From Pontibacter sp. HSC-36F09 (lineage in GTDB: Bacteria > Bacteroidota > Bacteroidia > Cytophagales > Hymenobacteraceae): a stretch of 64,000 nucleotides of DNA. The translations under genes were made by a program, and so were the position numbers. How positions within the stretch are numbered: position 1 is the stretch's first letter; each line of letters starts with the position of its first letter. Of this stretch, positions 35,358 to 44,785 are shown one piece after another. The stretch spans positions 186,001-250,000 of the forward strand of contig NZ_JALKAA010000002.1 in assembly GCF_024171605.1 (NCBI RefSeq). Reading direction: 5' to 3'. Under the pieces are notes generated by a model, which ran no database searches, was not told where the DNA came from, and saw nothing but the letters and a program-made list of their open reading frames with translations.

Positions 35358-38300
35358 TTACTTCACAGAAGCCTCTGCAGGCTGTTTCTCTTTGCTCTTG
35401 CCCATGGCGTCATACACCACTTGCAGCACGCCGGTGCGGGTATTGAGCTTGCTGAGTTTGTTGTTCTCGCGGGTCGGGTTCACGCGGTTGCTCAGGAACA
35501 CATACACCAGGTTATTCACCGGATCAACCCAGGTATAAGTACCCGTGAAGCCCGAGTGACCGAAACTCTCTACCGGAGCACCTGGAGCTGCATTGCTGTT
35601 TGGCGCGCCTGGTTTGGCCGGACGGTCGAAGCCGAGGGCGCGGTAGTTGCCCTGGTCGCAGAACTGGCATTTGCTGTACTCCTTTACTACGTTCTCGGCG
35701 ATGTAACGCTTATTGGCATACTCACCGTCGTTCAGGTATAGCTGCATCAGTTTGGCTACATCGTTGGAGTTGCCGAACAGACCAGCGTGTCCGCTCACTC
35801 CGCCCAGCATGGCAGCGCCTTCGTCGTGCACCGTTCCGTGCAGCAGTTGCTTGCGGAAGTGTGGTTCAAACTCGGTTGGCACAATGCGCGACAGCGGGTA
35901 GTTCTTGTATGGGTTGAACGTCAGAGTGCTGGCACCCAGTGGCTTGTAAATGGAGTTCTGCAGGTATGTCTCGAAACCTACACCAGTAATGTTCTCCACT
36001 ACTTTCGGCGCCAGAATGAAAGACAGGTCGCTGTATACGTATCCCGGCTTCTCGTTCAGGGGCGACTCCATGATCTCCTTGTAGATCTTGTCGGCATACT
36101 TGCGGTGGATGTACAGGTTATCCGCCACTTTGATCGGGAAGCGGGCAGAAGAATCGGCCTTGAAGGTGCGCCACTTGAAGTTACCGTTTTTCTTCACCGT
36201 CTCTTTCCAGAAAGGAATCCAGGATTTCAGGCGGGCCTGGTGGGTGAGGATGTCGCGGTAGTTCAGGTCAGCTTTGTTCGTGCCGGCAGCCATCGGCAGG
36301 TAGTGGCCTAAAGTCTGGTTCTCGTCGAAGCGGCCTTCGCCTTTCAGACGCATCAGCGCAGCCATAGAAGTACTGATCTTCGTCACAGAAGCCAGGTCGT
36401 AGAGGTCATCGATATGTACCGGCTGTTGCTTGTCGTAGGTATGGTATCCGAAGGCTTTGTGGTAGATCACCTTGCCATCCTTGGCCACCAGCACTTGCGC
36501 ACCCGGAGCGGCTTCTTCGCGAATCGCCTGGTGCACGAGTGAGTCTATACCTGCCAGATCCTGTGATTTTATACCTACCGCCTCCGGCATGGAGTAGGCC
36601 AGGCGAACACCACCGTGGGTCAGCAGGCCGTCACCGATTTTGAAAGAGTTGCTCACGGTTACCGGTAACTTGCCCGTAGCACCTATACCTCCAAAGATCA
36701 TCTGCGAAACAAGGTCCTGCGTAACGGCATTCTCCTGGTAAGCGGCAATCACGGCATCTGCTTTGTTGAGGCTCTCCATCTCGGCGAGGCTATACACGTT
36801 GCCAAACACGCTCACAATGGTTTTCTTATTACGAATAAGCTCTTTGAGGAACAGGTTCATCTCGGCGGTGATGCCGAAATTGCTACTTCCCGCCTTGAGT
36901 TGCAGCGCGTGCACGCCTGCGATGATCAGGTTGTAATCTTTCAACTTCTCCTTCATGGCCTGTAGCTCCTCAATAGAGTTGGTTGGCTTCAGGAAGAAAG
37001 TGTCTACCTGCGTATAGCGGGCCAGATCGCGCTGGAAAGCGGTTTCTTTTGTAGTGCCGATCGCTAACGCTGCCACTTTCAACGTGTCGAGTGTCTGGAT
37101 TGGCAGGATGCTGTTTTTATTGCGAAGCAGCGTGAGCGAAGCCGCAGTCAGCTGACGGTTCAGGTACTGCGCATGTGGATTGTTGAGGTCAGCAACCAGG
37201 TTCTTGGTTTCGATTGGTTCCCACTTGTCGAGGCCCACCCATTGCTTGGCGGCCAATACTTTGCGAACACGGAAGTCGATCTCAGCCTGCGAGATCTCCT
37301 TGTTGGCAATGGCTTTTTTTACTTCCTGGATGGTGGTTTTTACATCCATTGTGTTCAGCATCACATCGTTACCGGCCACCAAAGCCTTCACGTCCACTAC
37401 CCCCGGAGGGTAGAACTTGGCCACGCCCTGCATGTTGAGGGCATCAGTAAACACCAGTCCTTTGTAGTTGAGCTCGTTTTTGAGCAGGTCTGTTACAATC
37501 GGCTTCGACAGGGTAGAGGCCAGGTTTGGTGTGTTGTCGAGCACCGGGATGTTCATGTGCGCCACCATCACGCTACCCAGTCCTTTGTCCATCAGGGCGC
37601 GGAAAGGGTGCAGCTCAGTAGAGTCGAGGCGGATGCGGGAGAAGTTGATCAGGGGCAGACCGTAGTGCGAGTCCACGTTGGTGTCGCCGTGACCCGGGAA
37701 GTGCTTGGCGCTGGCCAGCACGCGGTTATCCTGCATACCCTTCATGTACGCCAGTGATTTGCTGGCCACGTTATATTTATTCTCACCGAAAGAGCGGAAG
37801 CCAATTACCGGGTTGTTTGCGTTGTTGTTGATGTCCACAGTAGGGGCGAAGTTCACATGCACCCCCAGGCGCTGGCATTGGCGTGCAATCTCGGCACCCA
37901 TTTCGTAGATGAGGCGCTCGTTCTCGATGCCGCCCAACGCCATTTGGTAAGGGAAGCGGATGGTGCTGTCGAGACGCATGGCCAGACCCCACTCACCGTC
38001 GATGGAGATCATGAGCGGCACTTTGCTTTCCTGCTGGTAGCGGTTGGTCATTTTGGCCTGACGCACCGGACCACCCTGGAAGAAGATCATGCCACCTACT
38101 TTATAGGTCTTCACGATGTTGCTGATCGAGTCGATGTGCGCCTGGTTTTTGTTGGAGTACACTGGAATCGAGATCAACTGGGCGATCCGTTCTTCAGGCG
38201 TCAGGGTCTTCATGACAGAATCTACCCAGCGGCTGTTGGTGTACTGCAGGAAATCAGCGTCGCGGCCCGGCGTATAGCTGGCAGCGGGCGCTTTCTTGGT

Positions 38301-38405
38301 AGTGGCTTTTCCTGTTTTTGCTTTGTTGGACTGGCCTTGCAGGTTGTTTGTGCCGAAAATCAGCAACAAAACAAGGGCCATCGAGAGGTAATAGGATGGT
38401 TTCAA
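35358..38405 (-). CDS. NagZ beta-N-acetylhexosaminidase (GH3) fused to AmiE-like beta-lactamase-fold domain
   Basis: 1015 residues with a signal peptide (MKPSYYLSMALVLLL from a TTG at 38405; an ATG at 38381 is an alternative). The GH3 domain has AKHFPGHGDTNVDSH near residue 237 (His/Asp dyad of NagZ) and VFTDALNMQGV with the nucleophile Asp; a GH3 C-terminal domain follows. From about 630 a serine beta-lactamase-like domain begins, with SVTK (SxxK) near 675, YSDL (YxN-like) and GHSGFTG (KTG-like). In Bacillus, NagZ and AmiE are adjacent and release GlcNAc and then the peptide from MurNAc-peptide. Here the two activities appear to be joined in one secreted protein. Confidence 0.9.
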   Translation of the reverse strand: MKPSYYLSMALVLLLIFGTNNLQGQSNKAKTGKATTKKAPAASYTPGRDADFLQYTNSRWVDSVMKTLTPEERIAQLISIPVYSNKNQAHIDSISNIVKTYKVGGMIFFQGGPVRQAKMTNRYQQESKVPLMISIDGEWGLAMRLDSTIRFPYQMALGGIENERLIYEMGAEIARQCQRLGVHVNFAPTVDINNNANNPVIGFRSFGENKYNVASKSLAYMKGMQDNRVLASAKHFPGHGDTNVDSHYGLPLINFSRIRLDSTELHPFRALMDKGLGSVMVAHMNIPVLDNTPNLASTLSKPIVTDLLKNELNYKGLVFTDALNMQGVAKFYPPGVVDVKALVAGNDVMLNTMDVKTTIQEVKKAIANKEISQAEIDFRVRKVLAAKQWVGLDKWEPIETKNLVADLNNPHAQYLNRQLTAASLTLLRNKNSILPIQTLDTLKVAALAIGTTKETAFQRDLARYTQVDTFFLKPTNSIEELQAMKEKLKDYNLIIAGVHALQLKAGSSNFGITAEMNLFLKELIRNKKTIVSVFGNVYSLAEMESLNKADAVIAAYQENAVTQDLVSQMIFGGIGATGKLPVTVSNSFKIGDGLLTHGGVRLAYSMPEAVGIKSQDLAGIDSLVHQAIREEAAPGAQVLVAKDGKVIYHKAFGYHTYDKQQPVHIDDLYDLASVTKISTSMAALMRLKGEGRFDENQTLGHYLPMAAGTNKADLNYRDILTHQARLKSWIPFWKETVKKNGNFKWRTFKADSSARFPIKVADNLYIHRKYADKIYKEIMESPLNEKPGYVYSDLSFILAPKVVENITGVGFETYLQNSIYKPLGASTLTFNPYKNYPLSRIVPTEFEPHFRKQLLHGTVHDEGAAMLGGVSGHAGLFGNSNDVAKLMQLYLNDGEYANKRYIAENVVKEYSKCQFCDQGNYRALGFDRPAKPGAPNSNAAPGAPVESFGHSGFTGTYTWVDPVNNLVYVFLSNRVNPTRENNKLSKLNTRTGVLQVVYDAMGKSKEKQPAEASVK

Positions 38406-38754
38406 GGTGATATAGGTTTATTTACTATCAGATACACTGCAATTTAATAGTTTTCAGGTATAAGTATTTTTATTTGCGGTAATTTTTTAAATTCCTGCAA
38501 ATAAAAGCAATATTAGGGGCGTGGAGTGAGTAAGTAATCAGTACCAAATATACGATGTTATAGCGGGTATACCTATAGGGTATTCGATCAGGATGTAAGG
38601 ATGCGGTTTATACCTGGTTGTCTTTGATTAGAATGGGGTATAGCTCGGATTTGAAAGGGTAGAGTGAGTTTTCGTGTATAATTTTTTTGTCTAAATCAGG
38701 ATTTGCAAGATGAAAGAGGGCCTCTACCCCCACGGATTGACAGGATTTTCGCAG

Positions 38755-39039
38755 ATACCGGGTCCAACCACCCCTAACCCCTCCTTATCCAAGGCGGGGA
38801 ATCTGTAACTGTCAGTTGATAGGTACAAGCGTTTTAGTTGATGCCACAGACCACTGGCAGGTATAGAAAAGATAACTTGCACTTGAACAATGAAACAGAT
38901 CGCTTTGCCAAGTGCATAAAACGACAATCCACTGTTTGAGCGTTCAGCGAGTGGGGGTAGGGGCCCTCGATTTTTTCATCAAGGAAAAAAGTAAGGCCCG
39001 CCCGGGCAAGCTATAGAACGAAACAGTAGCTATACCTGC
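38755..39039 (-). repeat. Dispersed intergenic repeat, copy C (long form)
   Basis: The reverse complement aligns along its length with copy B (27901-28200); 38977-39039 is the core shared also with copy A. Blocks include CATCAAGGAAAAAAGT, CCACTGTTTGAGCG and CACCCCTAACCCCTCCTT. The rest of 38406-39173 is AT-rich with several GGTATA motifs (38456, 38566, 38609, 38637, 38861, 39031, 39126) and no gene. Confidence 0.75.
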
Positions 39040-39173
39040 AAAGCAGCCGCTACGCTCTTACAAACCGGCCTATGCAAAACCGCATTTGCGTTGTCGCTAA
39101 ACTCACGGTACAGCTACCACTGGCAGGTATAGCCAAATTGATTTTATATATTTACTGAACAAGTAAACAAATA

Positions 39174-40088
39174 ATGAAACGAATTTTTACTCAAGCATTT
39201 GCCCTAATACTAGGCTGCGGCCTGCTGGCAAGCTGCGCTACTAACCCTTACGCCGCAACCAACAAATCGTATAAAAAACAGGCCAAGGCCTATGCTAAAT
39301 CGCTGCGGGTTATACCTACAGCCCCGAATGGCGAACACACCTACCCGCAAGGTGATCACTGGGTGGGTACTACCAATTTCAATCTGCGCAAGCCCAACTT
39401 CGTGATCATCCACCACACGGCGCAAAACTCCACGGACCATACCTTGAAAACCTTCACCATGCCCTCCACGAAGGTGAGCTCGCATTACGTGATCGGGCGC
39501 GATGGCAAGGTATACCAGATGCTGCACGACCATATGCGCGCCTGGCACGGCGGCAACAGCAGGTGGGGCAGCAACACCGACCTCAACTCTTCTTCCATAG
39601 GTATAGAGCTCGACAATAATGGCTCCGAGCCTTTTACGGAGGAGATGATCAACAGCCTGATTGCCGTATTGGGTAAGCTTAAAAAAGAGCACGGTATACC
39701 TGCCGAAAACTTCATCGGTCACGCCGACATCGCCCCGGTTCGCAAAGTAGACCCAAGCCCGCTGTTTCCATGGAAGACGCTGGCCGACAATGGTTTTGGT
39801 CTGTGGTTCGACGAGGATGTGCTGGATAAAGAGCAAGTGCTGCGCGAAGTGCCTGTAGGCGGCGAAGGCGACCAGACCCCTTTGCTGGTGATGGAGACAG
39901 TGCCGAAGTATACACTGCCCGAGCACTTTAACCCACTCGACGCCCTGCGCATCATCGGCTATGATGTGCGTAATCCCGAGGCTGCCGTGCGCGCTTTCAA
40001 GATTCACTTCATCCAGAATGATGTAAACAGCCCACTAACGGAGGACGAGAAGTTGATTCTTTATAACCTGTATCAGAAGTATTTGTAA
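39174..40088 (+). CDS. N-acetylmuramoyl-L-alanine amidase (Amidase_2/AmiD-like) lipoprotein
   Basis: 304-residue lipoprotein (lipobox LLASC) with an Amidase_2 domain: VIIHHTA (Zn His), SSHYVIGRDGKVYQM, IGIELDNNG and IGHADIAPVRKVDPSPLFPW (second Zn His and the Lys/Asp loop). A C-terminal segment resembles a peptidoglycan-binding helical region (FNPLDALRIIGYD...). It should cut MurNAc- or anhydroMurNAc-L-Ala bonds in the periplasm, as AmiD does. It is the second amidase of the region and is divergent from the NagZ fusion, separated by the copy C repeat. Confidence 0.92.
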   Translation: MKRIFTQAFALILGCGLLASCATNPYAATNKSYKKQAKAYAKSLRVIPTAPNGEHTYPQGDHWVGTTNFNLRKPNFVIIHHTAQNSTDHTLKTFTMPSTKVSSHYVIGRDGKVYQMLHDHMRAWHGGNSRWGSNTDLNSSSIGIELDNNGSEPFTEEMINSLIAVLGKLKKEHGIPAENFIGHADIAPVRKVDPSPLFPWKTLADNGFGLWFDEDVLDKEQVLREVPVGGEGDQTPLLVMETVPKYTLPEHFNPLDALRIIGYDVRNPEAAVRAFKIHFIQNDVNSPLTEDEKLILYNLYQKYL

Positions 40089-40207
40089 ATTGGGGGAGAT
40101 TCTCTATCGTATTTAAACTGATATAAGAAAGTTTAAATGAAAGGTATGAACTGTGCCGTATTAAGACCCGTGGTTCAAAAGATAGCAGGTAACTAAAACT
40201 GAGGAGA

Positions 40208-40459
40208 ATGGATAATCATACTACACTCAAACTAACTGAGTTTAGGGTACTTTCAAATGGTGCTAATGGAGGCCATTCATATGTCTCGTCCTGTATCGAC
40301 TATAAAAATCAAAACAGAAAGATTGTAATATTCTTCAAAGACAAAGCGGATGAGAAGAAACTTCAATTTCTAGAAGAGATTTATGTTGAAGGAAACCTTT
40401 TAGACGAAGGTGAAGAGTATTCTCTAAGTCTATTAGGAGCAAAATTGATCTATAGTTGA
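40208..40459 (+). CDS. Small hypothetical protein in an AT-rich island
   Basis: 83-residue cytoplasmic-type protein (MDNHTTLKLTEFRVLSN...), alternating beta pattern, no signal peptide, no recognised family. Base and codon use are AT-rich (AAA, TTT, TTA), unlike its neighbours but like the next gene, suggesting joint acquisition. It might be an immunity-type protein given the WapI-like gene next to it; this is speculative. Confidence 0.55.
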   Translation: MDNHTTLKLTEFRVLSNGANGGHSYVSSCIDYKNQNRKIVIFFKDKADEKKLQFLEEIYVEGNLLDEGEEYSLSLLGAKLIYS

Positions 40460-40548
40460 CGTTTGGTTTAAATATAGCCTGTAGGATATTATTTAGTGAT
40501 TTATTCATCAAGAAGTATGCAAATCTTAAACTATGACTTACTCAAAGT

Positions 40549-40995
40549 ATGGAAGAATTCTCAATCAAAGGAGATAACGGGAATCACTTAAAAATTTCCT
40601 TTCAGGAAGTGTATGGTTTTCCTGAATCGACCTGTAATTGGGGAGGTTATGAAGTACGCTCTTCCATAGAGATAAAGTCGAATAACTTCATGGTCAAATC
40701 AACCTTGTGGACATCTACAGGGGAGCTGCATGACTTCTTTAAAAGGTTGGAAGCCTGCAATAAAGAAATAAAAGGTACTGCCAATTTTACTAATTATGAG
40801 TCCAATTTGGAGTTCGTTGTCACTTATGATGAGCTTGGACATGTAAACATTAAGGGAAAATTTGAAGAGTTTACAGAGAATGATAATGAACTGAAGTTTG
40901 AATTTAATTCTGACCAATCATACCTGAGCTTGACACTTGAAGAACTCCGACAAATAGTTAAGAAGTATGGAAATATGAGAGGAGTAGAAAGATAA
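40549..40995 (+). CDS. WapI-like (DUF6228-type) immunity family protein
   Basis: 148 residues with the small alpha/beta pattern of WapI/DUF6228 proteins: ISFQEVYGFPES at the start, SSIEIKSNNFMVKS, a TSTGELHDFFKRLE helix, a GHVNIKGKF strand and a final DQSYLSLTLEELRQIVKK. In Bacillus, WapI neutralises the contact-dependent toxin WapA. No cognate toxin is nearby, so it would be an orphan immunity gene. AT-rich composition relative to flanking wall genes suggests transfer. The family call rests on pattern recognition and needs a profile search. Confidence 0.5.
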   Translation: MEEFSIKGDNGNHLKISFQEVYGFPESTCNWGGYEVRSSIEIKSNNFMVKSTLWTSTGELHDFFKRLEACNKEIKGTANFTNYESNLEFVVTYDELGHVNIKGKFEEFTENDNELKFEFNSDQSYLSLTLEELRQIVKKYGNMRGVER

Positions 40996-41044
40996 ATTCA
41001 GGGCATTAAGCATAGACTACAAAAGCACTAAACATCCACCACCC

Positions 41045-42394
41045 ATGACCAAACCTCTACTCACCCGGTATATCTTAAAACTCTTCCCTTGCCTCGGCTT
41101 GTTCTTCCTCCTTGGCTGTAGCGCTGCCAAACCCGTGGCGGAAGCGCCTGCACCTTACGGACCGGCGGAGATTCAGCGGCAGGTGATGGAAGTGGCGGCT
41201 TTGCAGAAAAGCTTCGTAGGTTTTGTATTGTACGACCCGGAACTGGGCAAGGCGGTGGTGGAGCACAATGCCGACAAGTACTTCGTGCCTGCTTCCAACA
41301 CCAAGCTGTTCACGTTTTATGCGGCTTCCAAAATGCTGGGCGATTCTATACCTGCGCTCAAGTACGTGGCCACAGGCGACTCACTGATCTTCTGGGGCAC
41401 CGGTGACCCGACCTTCACGCACATGGACCTTCAGAACAACATCGCCTACGATTTCCTGAAGAACCGCAAGGAGAAACTCTACTACATCGAGGCACCCATG
41501 ACCAGCACGCCCTTCGCCACTAATTGGGGCTGGGACGATTACAACTACTACTACCAGCCGGAGCGCAGCCCTTTCCCGATCCATGGCAACATTATAAAGT
41601 TCAAAAAAGACAGCACCTCGGCCTATACCACCACACCAGCTTATTTTCAGAAGTACGTAAAACCAGATACCTCCAAAAACGCGCACCGCGACACCTTCCG
41701 CAGAGCATGGCGCGCGAACGACATTGCCTACAACCCGAAGCGGGCATCGATCGCTTTTTCACAGGAAGTTCCTTTTATCACCTCGCCGGAACTGACTGTA
41801 CAACTCCTGGCCGACACCCTGAAGCGCTCCGTTAAACTGGTGAAGCGACCTATACCTGCGGGTGGTCAGATTCTGTACGGTCTGCCTGCCGATTCCGTAT
41901 TCAAACGTATGCTGCAGGTAAGCGACAACCTGATGGCAGAGCAACTGATGATGCTGAGCTCCGGCACTTTCTCTGATACCTTGTCGGTAGAACGGGCCAT
42001 CAAATATGCCGTGCAAAATTACCTGTCTGACCTGCCGGATGCACCGGTTTGGATAGATGGCTCGGGCCTTTCGACCATGAACATGTTCACGCCACGCAGC
42101 ATCATTGCGCTTCTGCAGAAAATGCACGCCGAGCGACCGAGGGAGAGGCTGCTGCCTATGCTGGCCGTAGGCGGAAGACCAGGCACTTTCCGGAATATCT
42201 ACAAAGCGGATGTTCCCTTTGTGTTTGGCAAATCGGGCACACTGGCGCACGTGCACAACCAAAGCGGCTACATTATCACGAAGAGTGGTAAGCTCTTGAT
42301 GTACAGCTTTATGAATAATAATTTTAAAACATCTTCGGCAGAGATTAGAAGCGCCATGGAACGTATTATGACCGAGGTGCACGAGAAGTATTAA
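41045..42394 (+). CDS. dacB: D-alanyl-D-alanine carboxypeptidase/endopeptidase (PBP4, S13)
   Basis: 449-residue PBP4-type enzyme, probably a lipoprotein (lipobox LLGC). The active-site motifs are VPASNTKLFT (SxxK), SDNLMAEQ (SxN) and GKSGTL (KTG-type), with the extra domain expected between SxxK and SxN. It removes terminal D-Ala or cuts D,D cross-links in the periplasm, producing fragments for the amidases and NlpC/P60 enzyme. It is co-directional with the epimerase gene 192 bases downstream. The intervening spacer shows only a short hairpin-poor AT stretch. Confidence 0.92.
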   Translation: MTKPLLTRYILKLFPCLGLFFLLGCSAAKPVAEAPAPYGPAEIQRQVMEVAALQKSFVGFVLYDPELGKAVVEHNADKYFVPASNTKLFTFYAASKMLGDSIPALKYVATGDSLIFWGTGDPTFTHMDLQNNIAYDFLKNRKEKLYYIEAPMTSTPFATNWGWDDYNYYYQPERSPFPIHGNIIKFKKDSTSAYTTTPAYFQKYVKPDTSKNAHRDTFRRAWRANDIAYNPKRASIAFSQEVPFITSPELTVQLLADTLKRSVKLVKRPIPAGGQILYGLPADSVFKRMLQVSDNLMAEQLMMLSSGTFSDTLSVERAIKYAVQNYLSDLPDAPVWIDGSGLSTMNMFTPRSIIALLQKMHAERPRERLLPMLAVGGRPGTFRNIYKADVPFVFGKSGTLAHVHNQSGYIITKSGKLLMYSFMNNNFKTSSAEIRSAMERIMTEVHEKY

Positions 42395-42586
42395 GTAGAA
42401 GCTATTTCGGGTTTTTCAATCCAAAATCTAACTGTTGCGGATTTGTAATCTGCATTTTACATGGCAGGGGAATTAGGAAAACCCAATAGTTTACTTCCGG
42501 ATTAAGAAACCCGGACGAGCAATCTTAAAACAATTAGCAACAAACAATTAAGTATCTATACCTGACCATACAAACAAACCAACACC

Positions 42587-43606
42587 ATGTTGAAACTAAC
42601 GATACGCTCTTTTGACCTGCCGCTGCGGCATACCTTTACCATCTCCTACGACTCCCGCGATGTGCAGCCGACCATGATTGTGGAGCTGCAGCACGGCGAG
42701 CACAAAGGCTATGGCGAGGCAACCAGCAATCCGTACTATGGCTTCACCATCGAGAGCATGACCGCAGCGCTGGAGAACATCCGCGAGAAAATCGAGTCGA
42801 CCGAGCTGACTTCGCCGGAGGAATTCTGGGCGCAGATGCAGCCACATTTAACGAACCATCCTTTTGCCCTCTGCGCACTCGACCTGGCCGCTAACGATCT
42901 GTTCGGCAAAATGAAAGGCCAGCCGCTCTATAAAATCTGGGGCCTCGAGGCGAAGAACATGCCGCTCACCAACTATACCATCGGCATCGCCTCCATCGAT
43001 AACATGGTGAAAAAGTTGCAGGAAATGCCGTGGCCGCTTTACAAAATCAAGCTGGGTACAAAAGAAGACGTGGCCATTATCAAGGAGCTACGCAAGCACA
43101 CCGACGCTATTTTCCGCGTAGATGCCAACTGTGCCTGGGGTGTGGAAGAAACCATTGAGAATTCAAAGCAACTGAAGGAACTGGGCGTGCAGTTTATCGA
43201 GCAGCCTATGAAAGCCGACGATCTGGAAGGAATGAAAGAGGTATACAAGCGCTCCGAACTGCCCCTGATCGCCGATGAAAGCTGCATTACCGAAGCTGAC
43301 GTAGCCAAATGTCACGGACTGTTCCATGGTGTGAACATCAAACTCACGAAATGCGGTGGTCTGACACCTGCCCGTCGTATGATCACTGAAGCCAAGAGCC
43401 TGGGTATGAAAGTGATGGTGGGTTGCATGACAGAATCCAGCGTAGGTATATCGGCCATCGCGCAGTTGCTGCCAATGCTCGACTACGTGGACATGGACGG
43501 CGCCCTGCTGCTGAGCAAAGATATCGCTACTGGCGTCACCATCGACTACGGCAAAGTGAGCTACAGCGAAAATGTGAACGGCACAGGCGTTACCCTCAAC
43601 GCATAA
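42587..43606 (+). CDS. Dipeptide epimerase (L-Ala-D/L-Glu epimerase, YkfB-like)
   Basis: 339-residue enolase-superfamily enzyme. The N-terminal capping domain starts TIRSFDLPLRHTFTISYDSR; the barrel carries YKIKLG (catalytic Lys pair), FRVDANCAWG, LIADESC (metal ligands) and NIKLTKCGG (second catalytic Lys). The known family reaction is epimerisation of L-Ala-D-Glu from murein to L-Ala-L-Glu so that peptidases can use it. Its TAA overlaps the ATG of the PLP enzyme (TAATG). With the NlpC/P60 protein downstream this is a compact murein-peptide module. Specificity is assigned by context and motifs. Confidence 0.9.
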   Translation: MLKLTIRSFDLPLRHTFTISYDSRDVQPTMIVELQHGEHKGYGEATSNPYYGFTIESMTAALENIREKIESTELTSPEEFWAQMQPHLTNHPFALCALDLAANDLFGKMKGQPLYKIWGLEAKNMPLTNYTIGIASIDNMVKKLQEMPWPLYKIKLGTKEDVAIIKELRKHTDAIFRVDANCAWGVEETIENSKQLKELGVQFIEQPMKADDLEGMKEVYKRSELPLIADESCITEADVAKCHGLFHGVNIKLTKCGGLTPARRMITEAKSLGMKVMVGCMTESSVGISAIAQLLPMLDYVDMDGALLLSKDIATGVTIDYGKVSYSENVNGTGVTLNA

Positions 43607-44667
43607 TGGCAAACAAGGTATACACAGACCAACTACCGGGTCGCACCCTGGTGGTAGAGGGGACGGAGTTCCTGTTCTTTAGCGGGACCTCCTACCTGGG
43701 TATACCTGTCAATGAGGCTTTCAGGAACTGCGTGCTGGAAGGGATGGCCCGCTATGGCACCAACTACTCCAGTTCGCGCAATTCCAACCTGCAGCTGCGG
43801 GTGTTCGAGGAGGCGGAAGAGTACCTTGCCACGTATACCGGAGCCGAAGCGGCTTTTACGATGTCGTCGGGTTACCTGGCGGGGCAGGCGCTGGTGCAGA
43901 CCCTGCAGGGAAACGGACATTTTATCTATGCTCCCAACACGCATCCGGCGCTCTGGCGCAGCACCGCCGACGAAGTTACCGGTGACTATGACGCCTGGGT
44001 TGCTCCGATGCTGCAGCAGGTAAAGTCTGTGAAGGAAAGTCACATCATCCTGGTCTGCAATTCCCTCGACCCGCTCAAAGCACGCAACCATGGATTCAGC
44101 TGGCTGAGCGCTTTGCCGACAGACAAGCAAATCACGCTGATCGTAGACGATTCGCATGGCTTTGGTGTGACAGGTGAAGACGGTGACGGTGTATTTGCAC
44201 AGCTGAATGCCCGTCTGCAACCAAACTTGCGACTGGTGGTAGCCAGCTCCATGGGCAAGGCCTTAGGTATACCTGCCGGTGTCGTGCTGGGTGATAAAAG
44301 TTTGGTAGATAGGTTGCGGCACAGCCATTATTTCGGTGGTGCTTCCCCGGCTATACCTGCTTACCTATATGCCTTTTTGAAATGTGAATCAGTGTTCAAA
44401 GAAGCCCGTGAAAAGCTGTTTGCGAACATCGCTTATTTTCTGGAGCATTTGGAGCGGCCCGAGCAATTCAGTTACTTTGAAAGGTATCCGGTTTTCGGGG
44501 TGCGCGAGCATCGCCTGGCAGCATACCTGCAGGAACATGGCGTGATCATCTCCAGCTTCCGCTACCCGACGCCTGCCGACGACCCGATCACCAGGGTTAT
44601 TCTGAGTAGTGCGCATCAGCAGGAGGATATTCAGCGATTAACGGCCTTAATCAATGAATTTGCCTGA
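43606..44667 (+). CDS. PLP-dependent alpha-oxoamine-synthase-like / class I-II aminotransferase-fold enzyme
   Basis: 353 residues from the ATG at 43606; the frame is open further upstream but that part overlaps the epimerase and does not resemble the family. The fold-type I pattern is clear: FFSGTSYLGI, GTNYSSSRNSN, TMSSGYLAGQ, VDDSHGFGVTGE (PLP Asp/His) and SSMGKALGIPAG with the PLP-Lys. AONS/KBL-like enzymes join amino acids to acyl-CoA or reverse this. Tight coupling to a murein dipeptide epimerase suggests it uses an amino acid from murein peptides. The reaction is unknown. Confidence 0.82.
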   Translation: MANKVYTDQLPGRTLVVEGTEFLFFSGTSYLGIPVNEAFRNCVLEGMARYGTNYSSSRNSNLQLRVFEEAEEYLATYTGAEAAFTMSSGYLAGQALVQTLQGNGHFIYAPNTHPALWRSTADEVTGDYDAWVAPMLQQVKSVKESHIILVCNSLDPLKARNHGFSWLSALPTDKQITLIVDDSHGFGVTGEDGDGVFAQLNARLQPNLRLVVASSMGKALGIPAGVVLGDKSLVDRLRHSHYFGGASPAIPAYLYAFLKCESVFKEAREKLFANIAYFLEHLERPEQFSYFERYPVFGVREHRLAAYLQEHGVIISSFRYPTPADDPITRVILSSAHQQEDIQRLTALINEFA

Positions 44668-44785
44668 CATTAGCCTTAAAAAGGCACCAAATAAACGTTA
44701 TTACAGCACCCAAACAATTCAAATTACATTTTACAGACCTTAAAAATCTAACCCAACACCCCTTTAATAGGGAAGTCTGCACTAC

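Noticed and set aside
37173..37757. 194-codon plus-strand frame opposite the NagZ fusion
   Set aside because: It is antisense to the conserved GH3 domain and rich in His, Val and Gly, typical of a shadow frame.
43423..43605. Upstream extension of the PLP enzyme
   Set aside because: The extra residues overlap the epimerase gene in another frame and are Arg/His-rich in a way typical of a shadow frame. The ATG at 43606 gives the family's normal start and a TAATG junction.
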